Both the position numbers and the translations under genes were made by a program. This document shows positions 45,515-54,243 of a DNA stretch of 64,000 bases, piece after piece. The stretch covers positions 1-64,000 of the forward strand of contig NZ_QICL01000021.1 of NCBI RefSeq assembly GCF_003201355.1, in the 5' to 3' direction. Position 1 is the stretch's first letter. Each line of letters starts with the position of its first letter. Source of the stretch: Indolivaga alginatilytica (lineage in GTDB: Bacteria > Bacteroidota > Bacteroidia > Bacteroidales > Dysgonomonadaceae). Below the pieces are notes generated by a model. That model saw only the letters and a program-made list of their open reading frames with translations. It was not told the DNA's origin and searched no databases.

Positions 45515-47389
45515 ATGAATTTCAAATATGACGTTATAGTCGTAGGTGCAGGACATGCAGGCTGTGAAGCCGCAACAGCAGCAGCCAATATGGGTTCGAA
45601 GACTCTGTTGATCACGATGGATATGAACAAAATCGCTCAAATGAGCTGTAATCCGGCAGTGGGTGGTATTGCAAAAGGGCAAATTGTAAGAGAGATTGAC
45701 GCTTTAGGCGGACAAATGGGGATAGTTACAGATATGACGGCTATCCAATTCAGGATGCTGAATAAGTCAAAAGGACCTGCCATGTGGAGTCCGCGTGCAC
45801 AAAGCGACCGTACACAATTCATCATAAAATGGAGAGAAATCATCGAAAATACCGATAATCTTTTCATGTGGCAAGATGCGGTAACATCCCTTATCATCGA
45901 AAATAAAGAAGTAAAAGGAGTAAAAACTGCTCTCGGAGTATCCTTTTCCGCTCAAGCGGTAATCCTTACAAACGGTACTTTTTTGAACGGATTGATGCAC
46001 ATCGGAGCAACTCAACTGACAGGTGGCAGAACTTCTGAACCCGCATCATACGGAATCACCGAACAATTGAGGGAAGCAGGATTCACTACAGACAGGATGA
46101 AAACGGGAACTCCTGCCAGAATTGACGGAAGAAGTGTAGACTTTTCACTCATGGAAGAACAAGAGGGAGAAAATGATTTTCACAAGTTTTCTTACCTTGA
46201 TTTTGAGCCAAGACCTCTAAAGCAACTTAGTTGTTGGATATCGAACACCAATATGGATGTACATGATAAACTGAGAGAAGGTCTCGAATTCTCTCCCCTT
46301 TACAACGGACAAATCAAGAGTATCGGACCCAGATATTGCCCTAGTATTGAGACCAAAATAGTAACATTTGCAGAGAAAACATCTCATCAATTATTCTTGG
46401 AACCCGAAGGAGAAAACACTCAGGAGTATTACTTGAATGGATTCTCATCGTCTCTCCCACTCCACAATCAAATAGAAGCTCTGCAAAAAATTCCAGCTTT
46501 TAGAAATATACATATATTCAGACCGGGATATGCGATTGAGTACGATTTCTTCGACCCGACTCAGTTGAAACATACGTTGGAAACGAAACTACTCAAAAAT
46601 CTGTTTTTCGCAGGTCAAATAAATGGAACTACGGGATACGAAGAAGCCGGCGGACAAGGATTGATTGCAGGTATAAATGCTCACCTGAAATGCCACACCG
46701 ATAAAGAATTTATATTAAGACGCGACCAGGCATACATTGGTGTTTTAATCGACGACTTGGTAACAAAGGGTGTTGATGAGCCATATAGAATGTTTACATC
46801 CCGTGCCGAATATCGTATTCTATTAAGACAAGATGATGCAGATGCACGCCTGACGAAAATAGGATATGATTTAGGACTTGCTAAACAAGAACGTGTAGAC
46901 TTATTAAATGAGAAGCAATCAGAAATAAACAGATTGATCGAATTCACCTCGAATTATTCTCTTAAACCGGATTACATAAACCCTGCTTTGGAGAAACTGG
47001 GAACAAGCCCACTAAAACAAGGAACCAAATTAAAAGACCTTTTGATGCGTCCGCAAATAAATATTGAGAACATCAAAGAAGCCATTCCTGCGTTTAAATC
47101 TGAAATAGATAAACTAACCAACAGAAAAGAGGAGATTCTGGAAGCAACAGAAATAATAATCAAATACGATGGTTACATTAAACGCGAACAGCTAATCGCA
47201 GAAAAAATAACGAGACTCGAAAACATTCTTATAAAAGACAAAATAGATTACGAGAGTATTCTTTCATTATCGACAGAGGCTCGCCAAAAGCTCGCCAAAA
47301 TAAATCCCGAGACAATCGGACAGGCAAGTCGTATTCCGGGAGTTTCTCCAAACGACATTTCTATTCTCCTTGTACTTTTAGGACGATAA
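45515..47389 (+). CDS. mnmG: tRNA uridine-5-carboxymethylaminomethyl modification enzyme MnmG
   Basis: FAD enzyme that with MnmE installs the cmnm5 group on wobble uridine 34 of several tRNAs. The FAD motif is VVGAGHAGCEAA (9-20), followed by SCNPAVGGIAKGQIVREIDALGG. TGTPARIDGRSVDF and GPRYCPSIETKI are family signatures. YEEAGGQGLIAGINAH closes the FAD domain, and the helical C-terminal domain ending RIPGVSPNDISILLVLL contacts MnmE and tRNA. 624 aa is normal. Two parS-like sites follow directly. Confidence 0.96.
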   Translation: MNFKYDVIVVGAGHAGCEAATAAANMGSKTLLITMDMNKIAQMSCNPAVGGIAKGQIVREIDALGGQMGIVTDMTAIQFRMLNKSKGPAMWSPRAQSDRTQFIIKWREIIENTDNLFMWQDAVTSLIIENKEVKGVKTALGVSFSAQAVILTNGTFLNGLMHIGATQLTGGRTSEPASYGITEQLREAGFTTDRMKTGTPARIDGRSVDFSLMEEQEGENDFHKFSYLDFEPRPLKQLSCWISNTNMDVHDKLREGLEFSPLYNGQIKSIGPRYCPSIETKIVTFAEKTSHQLFLEPEGENTQEYYLNGFSSSLPLHNQIEALQKIPAFRNIHIFRPGYAIEYDFFDPTQLKHTLETKLLKNLFFAGQINGTTGYEEAGGQGLIAGINAHLKCHTDKEFILRRDQAYIGVLIDDLVTKGVDEPYRMFTSRAEYRILLRQDDADARLTKIGYDLGLAKQERVDLLNEKQSEINRLIEFTSNYSLKPDYINPALEKLGTSPLKQGTKLKDLLMRPQINIENIKEAIPAFKSEIDKLTNRKEEILEATEIIIKYDGYIKREQLIAEKITRLENILIKDKIDYESILSLSTEARQKLAKINPETIGQASRIPGVSPNDISILLVLLGR

Positions 47390-47398
47390 AAAAAATAA

Positions 47399-47436
47399 AG
47401 TTCCACGTGAAACAAAAATCGGTTTCACGTGGAACA
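47399..47436. other. Pair of inverted parS-like sites
   Basis: AGTTCCACGTGAAACA (47399-47414) and GGTTTCACGTGGAACA (47421-47436). Each matches the widely conserved chromosomal parS consensus TGTTNCACGTGAAACA at 15 of 16 positions when read in the proper direction, and they face each other across 6 bases. Together they also form a 14-bp inverted repeat (47400-47413 with 47422-47435), so a hairpin role is a competing reading; but no T-run follows. parS sites bind ParB and usually lie near the replication origin, where mnmG (gidA) is often found. Confidence 0.7.
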
Positions 47437-47485
47437 ATTTCAAAAATACGCATCAGAACACTTTAAAACAGTTATTTATAAAATC

Positions 47486-48025
47486 ATGCCACACAAAAAA
47501 ATTGAAAATTTAAAAGCATCTGTAAGAAACATTCCTGATTTTCCGATACCGGGAATCCAATTTAAAGATGTAACAACATTATTTCAATCTCCTCAAAATT
47601 TAAAAGACCTGACAGAAGTTCTAACGGATTTATACAAAGAAAAAGGAATAACCAAAGTTGTAGGAATAGAATCAAGAGGTTTTATAATGGGTCCTATCCT
47701 AGCCTTAAATATGAACGCCGGATTTATCCCGATCAGGAAGCCCGGAAAACTTCCGGCAGATACAATCGAAGAAAGTTACGAAAAAGAATACGGTATAGAT
47801 ACTATTCAAATCCATAAAGATTCGCTCAACCCCGAAGACGTAGTTCTTATACACGACGATTTACTTGCTACAGGAGGAACCATGCTTGCTGCTTATAAAT
47901 TAATCAAAAGAATGGGCGTGAAAAAAATATATGTAAACTTTATTATCGAACTGGAAACTCTTGAAGGAAGAAAGCTATTCCCCGAAGATGTAGAAGTGGA
48001 AGCAATCATAAAGTATGACATTTGA
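47486..48025 (+). CDS. apt: Adenine phosphoribosyltransferase
   Basis: Adenine + PRPP gives AMP + PPi (purine salvage). The family start is LKASVRNIPDFPIPGIQFKD, so the ATG at 47486 is chosen. An earlier in-frame ATG at 47429 would add 19 residues and run through the right parS-like site. The PRPP-binding loop is VLIHDDLLATGGTM, and VGIESRGFIMG binds adenine. 179 aa is normal. It is followed by a repeat and a terminator. Confidence 0.93.
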   Translation: MPHKKIENLKASVRNIPDFPIPGIQFKDVTTLFQSPQNLKDLTEVLTDLYKEKGITKVVGIESRGFIMGPILALNMNAGFIPIRKPGKLPADTIEESYEKEYGIDTIQIHKDSLNPEDVVLIHDDLLATGGTMLAAYKLIKRMGVKKIYVNFIIELETLEGRKLFPEDVEVEAIIKYDI

Positions 48026-48038
48026 GGTCTCAGACCTT
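48024..48038 (+). repeat. Dispersed AAGGTCT palindrome after apt
   Basis: GAGGTCTCAGACCTT overlapping the last bases of apt, including its stop. The conserved flank (TTTATTGCTTTGGCAAGTGTAA) is found about 40 bp later at 48073-48094, as though a terminator hairpin had been placed between the two halves. Confidence 0.65.
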
Positions 48039-48045
48039 TTCTTAA

Positions 48046-48076
48046 CTTTGAGAAGTTAATCTCTCAAAGCTTTTTT
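48046..48076 (+). terminator. Terminator after apt
   Basis: CTTTGAGA pairs with TCTCAAAG over an 8-base loop, followed by CTTTTTT. Confidence 0.75.
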
Positions 48077-48161
48077 ATTGCTTTGGCAAGTGTAATAAAC
48101 AGACTCTTAATATCAATTCTCAGTTTAAAAAGAGACAAAACATAGACTAAATCCTACATAT

Positions 48162-49973
48162 ATGAACGAAAGCTTAAGAAACATAATACAGAATATACCC
48201 GACAAACCGGGATGTTATCAATATTTTGATGATAAGGGAAGTATTATATATGTAGGAAAAGCTAAGAACTTAAAAAAAAGAGTATCCTCTTATTTTACCA
48301 AGACACATCACGATAGTCCGAAGACACGAATACTGGTCAGTAAAATAAAGGATATAAAGTACATCGTTGTAGACACGGAGGAAGATACTTTTTTATTAGA
48401 GAATAATCTCATAAAAGAATATCGCCCCCGCTACAATGTAATGCTGAAGGACGACAAGACATATGCCTCCATCGTCGTAAGGAATGAGTTTTTCCCCAGA
48501 ATACTACAGACCCGTAATATAGTGAAAGACGGATCGCAATACTTCGGACCCTATGCCACCGGAGGAAGCATAAAAGCTCTTCTCGAAACAATACACAAGC
48601 TCTACCCTATCCGCACGTGCAGTTTAGCTCTTACTCCCGAGAATATACGAAGCGGCAAATTTAAAGTTTGCCTCGAATATCACATTAAACGTTGCCTCGG
48701 TCCGTGTGAAGGATTACAATCGCTGGAAGATTACCAAAAAAACGTAGAAAGCGTACGTGAGATATTAAAAGGTAATATCAATATTGTAAGTAAGACAATA
48801 TACGAAGAGATGCAAAATCTGGCTAAAGATTTCAGATTCGAAGAGGCTCAGAAATTAAAAGAGAAATACATTTTAATCGAAAGTTTCAAACAAAGATCAA
48901 CCGTTGTATCGAGTATTATGTACAACATCGATATTTTCGGTTATGACGAAGATAGTTCCGCCGCCTATATAAATTTCCTCAGCGTGCATAACGGATCGGT
49001 AATACGGGCATATACTTTCGAATACAAGAAAAGGCTCGATGAGCCAAAAGAAGAATTACTGGGTCTTGCCATTCTCGAAATGAAAGACCGTTTTCAGAAA
49101 CTGGCCAAAGAGATAGTAGTACCTTTTTATCCCGATCTGATTCTCCACGATACCGAATTTACGATACCTCAACGGGGCGATAAATTGAAGCTGTTGAAAC
49201 TTTCTATTCAGAATGTAAAACAGTATAAGGTAGACAAACTTAAAAAGGCGGAAAGCCTGAACCCCGAACAACGATCCATCAGAATCGTAAAAGGAATTCA
49301 AAACGATCTCCATTTAAAAGAACTGCCCATCCATATAGAATGTTTTGATAATTCGAATATACAGGGAACAAATCCCGTTTCGGCATGTGTAGTATTTAAA
49401 ATGGCTAAACCATCCAAGAAAGATTACCGTCATTTCATAGTGAAAACGGTGGAAGGCCCCGATGACTTTTCTACTATGAAAGAAGTAGTCCATAGACGTT
49501 ATCACAGGCTGAAAGAAGAGAATGCCCCCCTACCCCAACTGATTATAATTGACGGCGGTAAGGGTCAATTAAGTGCTGCTTGTGAATCTTTAAAAGGGCT
49601 GGATTTATACGGGAAAATAGCAATCGTAGGTATCGCCAAAAGATTGGAGGAAATCTATTATCCGGAGGACTCCATACCATTGTATCTGGACAAAAATTCG
49701 GAGACATTAAAGGTTATTCAACACCTACGGGACGAAGCTCACCGCTTTGGAATTACTTTCCACAGAAACAGAAGAAGCAAAGGTCAGATAGTATCGGAAC
49801 TCGATACCATTAAAGGCATCGGTGAGGAAACAAAAAAGATGCTTTTGAAACACTTCAAGAGTATAAAACGCATAAAATCAGCCACTAACGAAGAAATAGA
49901 AGAGGTTGTAGGCAAACATAAATCGAAACTTATTACAGAACACTTCAGCAAAGGAAGTACTACACAAGAATAG
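48162..49973 (+). CDS. uvrC: UvrABC system protein C (excinuclease)
   Basis: Makes both incisions in nucleotide excision repair. The GIY-YIG nuclease domain is at the N-terminus (GCYQYFDDKGSIIYVGKAKNLKKR, 18-41 in part). Four cysteines around 165-185 (RTCSLAL, KVCLEYHIKRCLGPC) are the Fe-S type ligands. A UVR motif near 210-230 contacts UvrB. The RNase H-like nuclease domain has IECFDNSNIQG and LIIDGGKGQL, and helix-hairpin-helix motifs are at the end (LDTIKGIGEETKKMLL). 603 aa is normal. It belongs to a group of nucleotide and repair genes that continues with dtd after an insertion of other material. Confidence 0.96.
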   Translation: MNESLRNIIQNIPDKPGCYQYFDDKGSIIYVGKAKNLKKRVSSYFTKTHHDSPKTRILVSKIKDIKYIVVDTEEDTFLLENNLIKEYRPRYNVMLKDDKTYASIVVRNEFFPRILQTRNIVKDGSQYFGPYATGGSIKALLETIHKLYPIRTCSLALTPENIRSGKFKVCLEYHIKRCLGPCEGLQSLEDYQKNVESVREILKGNINIVSKTIYEEMQNLAKDFRFEEAQKLKEKYILIESFKQRSTVVSSIMYNIDIFGYDEDSSAAYINFLSVHNGSVIRAYTFEYKKRLDEPKEELLGLAILEMKDRFQKLAKEIVVPFYPDLILHDTEFTIPQRGDKLKLLKLSIQNVKQYKVDKLKKAESLNPEQRSIRIVKGIQNDLHLKELPIHIECFDNSNIQGTNPVSACVVFKMAKPSKKDYRHFIVKTVEGPDDFSTMKEVVHRRYHRLKEENAPLPQLIIIDGGKGQLSAACESLKGLDLYGKIAIVGIAKRLEEIYYPEDSIPLYLDKNSETLKVIQHLRDEAHRFGITFHRNRRSKGQIVSELDTIKGIGEETKKMLLKHFKSIKRIKSATNEEIEEVVGKHKSKLITEHFSKGSTTQE

Positions 49974-50102
49974 CTAAAAATTGATGACGTACTTGGTTGC
50001 ATGGGCAAAACCTTTTATATCCGTAAAACATTAAATATCAGCACACTGGATGGAATCCGCCTACCCTGCACAAAAAATTGTCTGAGAAATACTTAAATAA
50101 TA

Positions 50103-50514
50103 CCAATCAGTAGTTGAATTATCTGTAATATTTTACTGACGCACCCTATCGGGTTTGTCTTTCATTTTGCCTTGATGCAAAACGAAACAAAAGATCAAGA
50201 CTGTGCCTCCTTGCACGGGGTACCCGATTCGTGATCTGAAAGCGGAAACAAAAAAAGTACGTTTGACTTTGATTTCTTTTTGTTTTTTGCGCTTTCTTCT
50301 CACATCGGGTACCCCGTGCAATAGACAAGGTCGGAGAGCCTGACGGGCGTAAGCCGAGCCGTCATTTACTTCGCAGGAGAGGTAAATGACGGCAAAGCCT
50401 TTTTGGTTCCTTTTGCGGCTTTGGGCAAAAGGGACACAAACAATCTTTGATTGTGCGTAGGTTATAAACAACATAAAAAAGCGTTTTATACAATCCAATT
50501 ACGGATTCGCATAA
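50103..50514. repeat. Multi-hairpin intergenic repeat element, copy 2
   Basis: About 410 bp homologous to 34003-34515 in the same orientation. It keeps both common hairpins (TTTCATTTTGC/GCAAAACGAAA and GTTCCTTTTGC/GCAAAAGGGAC). In place of the longer middle block it has a different inverted repeat, CCGTCATTTAC/GTAAATGACGG. Boundary words are the same as in copy 1. It fills most of the gap between uvrC and the DUF308 gene. Confidence 0.85.
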
Positions 50515-50643
50515 ATACTAAATTGATATTAAAATACACATCAACCTATTAATACAATACTATCAAGAAGAAATAAAAAATAATCAAAACATATTTAACT
50601 ATCCATTTGTTATAATTAAAAGAAAACATAAAATTATATCATT

Positions 50644-51231
50644 ATGGAAAATCATTTACTTTCTACAGTCAAAAGAGCAGTTAAACATTGGTGGATATCG
50701 GTATTAGTCGGAATAATAGCTGTTATAGTTGGCTTCATTTCGATGTTTACACCATTCGCCACCTTCGCAGCTATCACCCTACTATTTGTTTTTTCATTTT
50801 TTGCAGGTGGAATCTCCGAAATTGTATTTGCAATAGCTAACAGAAAAATAATAAATAACTGGGGATGGACATTAGCAATGGGAGTAATCGACCTTTTGTT
50901 TGCCCTGTTCTTACTGGCTAATCTGGATATTGCACCCTTGATGCTATGTTATTTCATCGCCTTCTGGATACTTATTCAATCCATTTGGGGTCTAGGTATG
51001 GCATTCGACCTTCAATCGGCAAAAAACAGTGGTTGGGGATGGGTATTGGCATTATCGATACTTAGTGTATTCGCATCTATAATCCTATTATTCCAACCGG
51101 CAATCGCAGGATTATTTGCAGCATACATCATATCGTTCGGATTCATATTTTACGGAGTCATGAGGATATTCTTAGGTTTTAAATTAAAAACATTGAATAA
51201 ATACCTGCCTGAAGATAAACACGAAGATTAA
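50644..51231 (+). CDS. HdeD-like DUF308 membrane protein
   Basis: 195-aa protein with six hydrophobic helices arranged as three pairs, e.g. ISVLVGIIAVIVGFISMF (18-35), FVFSFFAGGISEIVFAIAN, GWTLAMGVIDLLFALFLLA and GWGWVLALSILSVFASIIL. The repeats of W-x-L-x-x-G-x-x-x-x-x-x-G are typical of the HdeD/DUF308 family, linked to acid resistance in E. coli. Role here unknown. It lies between the repeat element and a strong terminator. Confidence 0.85.
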   Translation: MENHLLSTVKRAVKHWWISVLVGIIAVIVGFISMFTPFATFAAITLLFVFSFFAGGISEIVFAIANRKIINNWGWTLAMGVIDLLFALFLLANLDIAPLMLCYFIAFWILIQSIWGLGMAFDLQSAKNSGWGWVLALSILSVFASIILLFQPAIAGLFAAYIISFGFIFYGVMRIFLGFKLKTLNKYLPEDKHED

Positions 51232-51284
51232 GGTTTCACATCTTTTTTCGATTTGATGCAGGGGTGGGCTTATATATCCACACA

Positions 51285-51314
51285 CAGAGGGCAGACTTTC
51301 AGGTCTGCCCTCTG
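51285..51314. terminator. Bidirectional terminator made from a GGGCAGAC palindrome
   Basis: CAGAGGGCAGAC / GTCTGCCCTCTG with a 6-base loop. It ends the DUF308 gene (+) and the convergent XRE regulator (-). The arms resemble the GGGCAGAC/GTCTGCCC arms of the GTAGGGGC repeat family. Confidence 0.78.
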
Positions 51315-51348
51315 TTATTTAAAATATATATTCAACACGCTATATTTC

Positions 51349-51810
51349 TTACTTTTTAAGCTGTGACTTTAATTCTTTTACCTGACTTTTCAGTTGAGCA
51401 TTTTCAACCTCCGATTTCAATAGTCTTTCGTATAAACTGATTAAATCGTCATCATCATTAGTAGTATAGTTTATCTGTTCTCCCTGAATTGTATTCTGTA
51501 CATCTTTCGAATACTCTGCTCCTGTTTGTGTTTGTGAATGACCAATCGGAGAATCATTTATAGTATTATTAGTTGCTCCCAGAGGCGAATGGTCTTCTTT
51601 GAGATAATCCATATCTACATTCAAAGCCAATGCAACTTTTTCGAGTATTTCATCATCAATGGTCTGCTGTCTTTCGAGCTTCGATACTCTATCCTGCGAA
51701 CAGTCCAGCATATCGGCAAGTGCAACCTGCGACATCTTGTTCCATGTTCTCACCATTCGTATATTATGTCCCTGATGTACCTTTGAGGCTTCCTCTGTTT
51801 GCGTCTTCAT
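51349..51810 (-). CDS. XRE-type helix-turn-helix regulator with C-terminal coiled coil
   Basis: 153 aa from the ATG at 51810; an earlier ATG at 51861 adds 17 residues that look unlike the family. The HTH_3 domain is at about 13-68 (HNIRMVRTWNKMSQVALADMLDCSQDRVSKLERQ in sequence parts), with the recognition helix around CSQDRVSKLE. After a polar linker rich in Asn/Thr/Gly, the last 35 residues form a heptad-like coiled coil (LISLYERLLKSEVENAQLKSQ). It may dimerise through this coil. The targets are unknown, and the repeat-filled region upstream of it holds no obvious partner gene. Confidence 0.82.
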   Translation of the reverse strand: MKTQTEEASKVHQGHNIRMVRTWNKMSQVALADMLDCSQDRVSKLERQQTIDDEILEKVALALNVDMDYLKEDHSPLGATNNTINDSPIGHSQTQTGAEYSKDVQNTIQGEQINYTTNDDDDLISLYERLLKSEVENAQLKSQVKELKSQLKK

Positions 51811-52084
51811 AAATGGTCTGTTTTTCTGCGGATTTATACTTTTTATTACTTTGGTAAGCAAAACAATAACTGATAGTTATGATTTTGAAATACGGCATTA
51901 AATCTTTTCTATTACTTAAAAACAAAGGTACTAAATTAATTCATTTGCTTTAAATACCAATATCTTTTTTGGAAAATGAAACTTTCAGAAGGAAATTAAA
52001 CACACAGAATACACTAATAATACAGATTTTAGCACCCCACCTCAGCCCTCTCCTACTGAGAAGAAAGAAAGAGAGAGAACAGTC

Positions 52085-52110
52085 GTAGGGGCAGACCTAT
52101 GTGTCTGACC
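52085..52110. repeat. GTAGGGGC repeat, half copy
   Basis: GTAGGGGCAGACCTATGTGT, then CTGACC. It keeps only the left half of the full unit at 52703-52760. Confidence 0.65.
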
Positions 52111-52702
52111 GATAAAAGAAAAGACTTAGCACCCTCAGCGTTAAAAAAATGCTTAAACGCAAAGCCGCAAAGTTTTTTCTAACCCCTTTCAGTAACAAAG
52201 GCTTAAGGTGAGGTCAGAGCACTGGGGTGAAATCAGCTGGAGGGGATAAAAAACTTCGTGCCTTTACGGCTTTGCGTTTAATAAAAATCTGTTATTTCAG
52301 TCTATTTCATATGCCTAACCCACTTGAGAGACCCCCTTTATAAATATTAAAATAAATCATTCGCACTTTTTTTTAAGCGATAGCCGTATCCTATATTTGT
52401 ACACTATAAAAATTGTTACAGGAGAAGGATAATCTGCTATTATGGTTTCACACAAACTAATTTAGATTAAATATGGGAAACACGCTTATAAACACTAGAT
52501 ATTCATAATCAACAGTGTGAAACCGTAATAGACTTTAATCTGATGCTTCTGTCACAGTAATATTCCCCGTTTTTAATCGATACTGACTCTTATATTCAAT
52601 TAATTACTATCTGATTTAAGCAGTTTGTTTTAAATGCAAAAACACTCTTAAAGACTTCGTTTTTCTTATTCAAAGAATAAGGTCTCACACTTTACCCCCG
52701 AT

Positions 52703-52760
52703 GTAGGGGCAGGCCTGTGTGTCTGCCCGATACGGGGCGAACACATAGGTTCGCCCCTAC
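52703..52760. repeat. GTAGGGGC palindromic repeat, full copy
   Basis: Outer arms GTAGGGGC / GCCCCTAC with an inner GGCAGGCCTGTGTGTCTGCCC and GGGGCGAACACATAGGTTCG. It is the same family as 40855-40918. Confidence 0.8.
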
Positions 52761-52919
52761 AAAGCAGGTCGGGTGAGGTCTTCCGTCATCTTTGCGTTTA
52801 ATACAAAATCTGCATATTCAGCATATTTTGTATGCTTATTCGACCTTTGACTCATATCCTTTTTTATTATCACTTACCCAAATTTATTCCTACTTTTGTA
52901 TCTGAAATAAAGCTGTTTT

Positions 52920-52960
52920 AAGGTCTCAGACCTTTTTATGGCTTTGGCCGGGCATAATGG
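52920..52960 (+). repeat. Dispersed AAGGTCT palindrome with full flank
   Basis: AAGGTCTCAGACCTT at 52920-52934, then TTTATGGCTTTGGCCGGGCA and TAATGG. It is the cleanest copy of the family in the window, and no gene is near it. Confidence 0.75.
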
Positions 52961-53442
52961 GGGGGTGTCATAAGATGTCTAGCACACAGAATACACTGAT
53001 ATTACAGATTTTTGTATTTCATAAATCACTGTTAAATAGTGAAATAAGAAAAATTAAAATCTGTATTTTCTGTTATTTCTGTGTAATTTGTGTTCTGTTC
53101 AGACTTTTGACACACCCTCATGATAATAAAATATCGCATTAAATATTTAATACTACTTAAAAGGGTTACAGCCAAAAACTCTGATAAATATTGTAACTTT
53201 ATTTATCTATAAGACAGCCAGTAGATTGAATAAAAAGTAACAGAAAAAAGAGACAATAAAAAAACACTGTAAAAAGTGTCACTTTTGTTACCTTTGTAAC
53301 CTTTTTATTCGTTTCATATTGAAATACAGCACTTTAAAAAAAGTGACAAACGTGACAAGAAGGTGACAAAAGTAAAAAACAGTATAATACAGATTTAAGT
53401 TTCTGATTTTCAGATAATAATAAAAATATTACAAGTAACTCA

Positions 53443-53895
53443 ATGCGGGTATTAATACAAAGGGTAAAACGGGCATCGGTAACGATAGAAGGAAATGTAA
53501 AATCGAAAATAGAGAAAGGATTGCTTGTTCTTCTGGGGATTGAGGATTCGGACTCCAACGAAGACATCCAATGGCTGTGCAACAAGGTTGTCAATCTTCG
53601 TATTTTTGATGACGAAAACGGTGTGATGAATCTCTCTCTAAAAGAAACAGATTCCGAAATACTGGTTGTATCTCAGTTCACCCTTTTTGCATCGACAAAA
53701 AAAGGCAACAGACCCTCTTACATCAGAGCATCAAAACCCGATATCGCCATACCTCTGTATGAAGAATTTTGCAGGGAACTGGAAAAAGCAATAAACAAGA
53801 CCGTACAAACAGGCTCTTTTGGAGCCCATATGGACGTCGAATTAATTAATGACGGTCTGGTAACCATCTGGATCGATTCAAAGGAAAAAGAATAG
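53443..53895 (+). CDS. dtd: D-aminoacyl-tRNA deacylase, with altered Gly-Pro motif
   Basis: Removes D-amino acids (and glycine) from mischarged tRNA. Family blocks are RVLIQRVKRASVTIEG, the SQFTL motif (77-81), the KKGNRPSYIRAS block, and TGSFGAHMDVELINDG. In DTD the next residue of NDGPVT is an invariant cis-proline that excludes L-amino acids. Here residues 138-139 are Gly-Leu (codons GGT CTG), so that motif is changed. Everything else, including full length (150 aa), is normal. It begins the dtd-mazG-deoC block, 15 bp before the next gene. Confidence 0.92.
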   Translation: MRVLIQRVKRASVTIEGNVKSKIEKGLLVLLGIEDSDSNEDIQWLCNKVVNLRIFDDENGVMNLSLKETDSEILVVSQFTLFASTKKGNRPSYIRASKPDIAIPLYEEFCRELEKAINKTVQTGSFGAHMDVELINDGLVTIWIDSKEKE

Positions 53896-53910
53896 CTTAA
53901 AATACGAAAT

Positions 53911-54243
53911 ATGACTATACAGGAAGCACAGAACAAGGTTGATGAATGGATAAAAACATACGGAGTCAGATATTTTAGCGAACTGACCAATATGACCATT
54001 CTAACGGAAGAGGTAGGAGAACTAGCCAGAATTATGGCGAGAACTTATGGAGACCAGTCATTTAAGAAGGCGGATCTGGAGAAAAACCTTGCGGATGAAA
54101 TGGCAGATATTATGTGGGTGCTTATGTGCCTTGCCAACCAGACAGGCGTAGACCTTACCGAAGCCTTCAACAAGAACATGGAAAAGAAAACAAACAGGGA
54201 TAAAAACCGACATATAAATAACGATAAATTGACTCAATCATGA
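53911..54243 (+). CDS. MazG-like nucleotide pyrophosphohydrolase
   Basis: 110-aa all-alpha NTP pyrophosphohydrolase of the MazG superfamily. The metal-binding motifs are EEVGELAR (33-40) and DEMADIMWVLMCLANQ, which together give the E-x2-E...E-x2-D pattern. It should hydrolyse noncanonical or excess nucleoside triphosphates to monophosphates. It overlaps deoC by 4 bp (ATGA), indicating coupling, and the dtd-mazG-deoC order is common in Bacteroidales. Confidence 0.88.
   Translation: MTIQEAQNKVDEWIKTYGVRYFSELTNMTILTEEVGELARIMARTYGDQSFKKADLEKNLADEMADIMWVLMCLANQTGVDLTEAFNKNMEKKTNRDKNRHINNDKLTQS

Larger units (their letters stand above)
51811..53442. other. 1.6 kb gene-poor repeat patchwork
   Basis: No convincing gene. 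Recognisable pieces are: ACACAGAATACACTAATAAT near 52002 and ACACAGAATACACTGATATT near 52984; an inverted pair AACGCAAAGCCGCAAAG (52155-52171) and CTTTACGGCTTTGCGTTT (52262-52279); a GTAGGGGC half-copy at 52085; a full GTAGGGGC copy at 52703-52760; and an AAGGTCT copy with flank at 52920-52960. The right end, 53272-53390, carries the AAAAGTGTCACTTTT palindrome and GTGACAA repeats. A 61-codon frame at 52957 consists of repeat sequence and is not called. Confidence 0.7.

Noticed and set aside
47429-47485. Longer apt start at 47429
   Set aside because: The extra 19 residues are not part of the family and the start overlaps the right parS-like site; the family start fits the ATG at 47486.
52957-53142. 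61-codon + strand frame
   Set aside because: It spans ACACAGAATACACT repeats in both orientations and has no protein-like composition.
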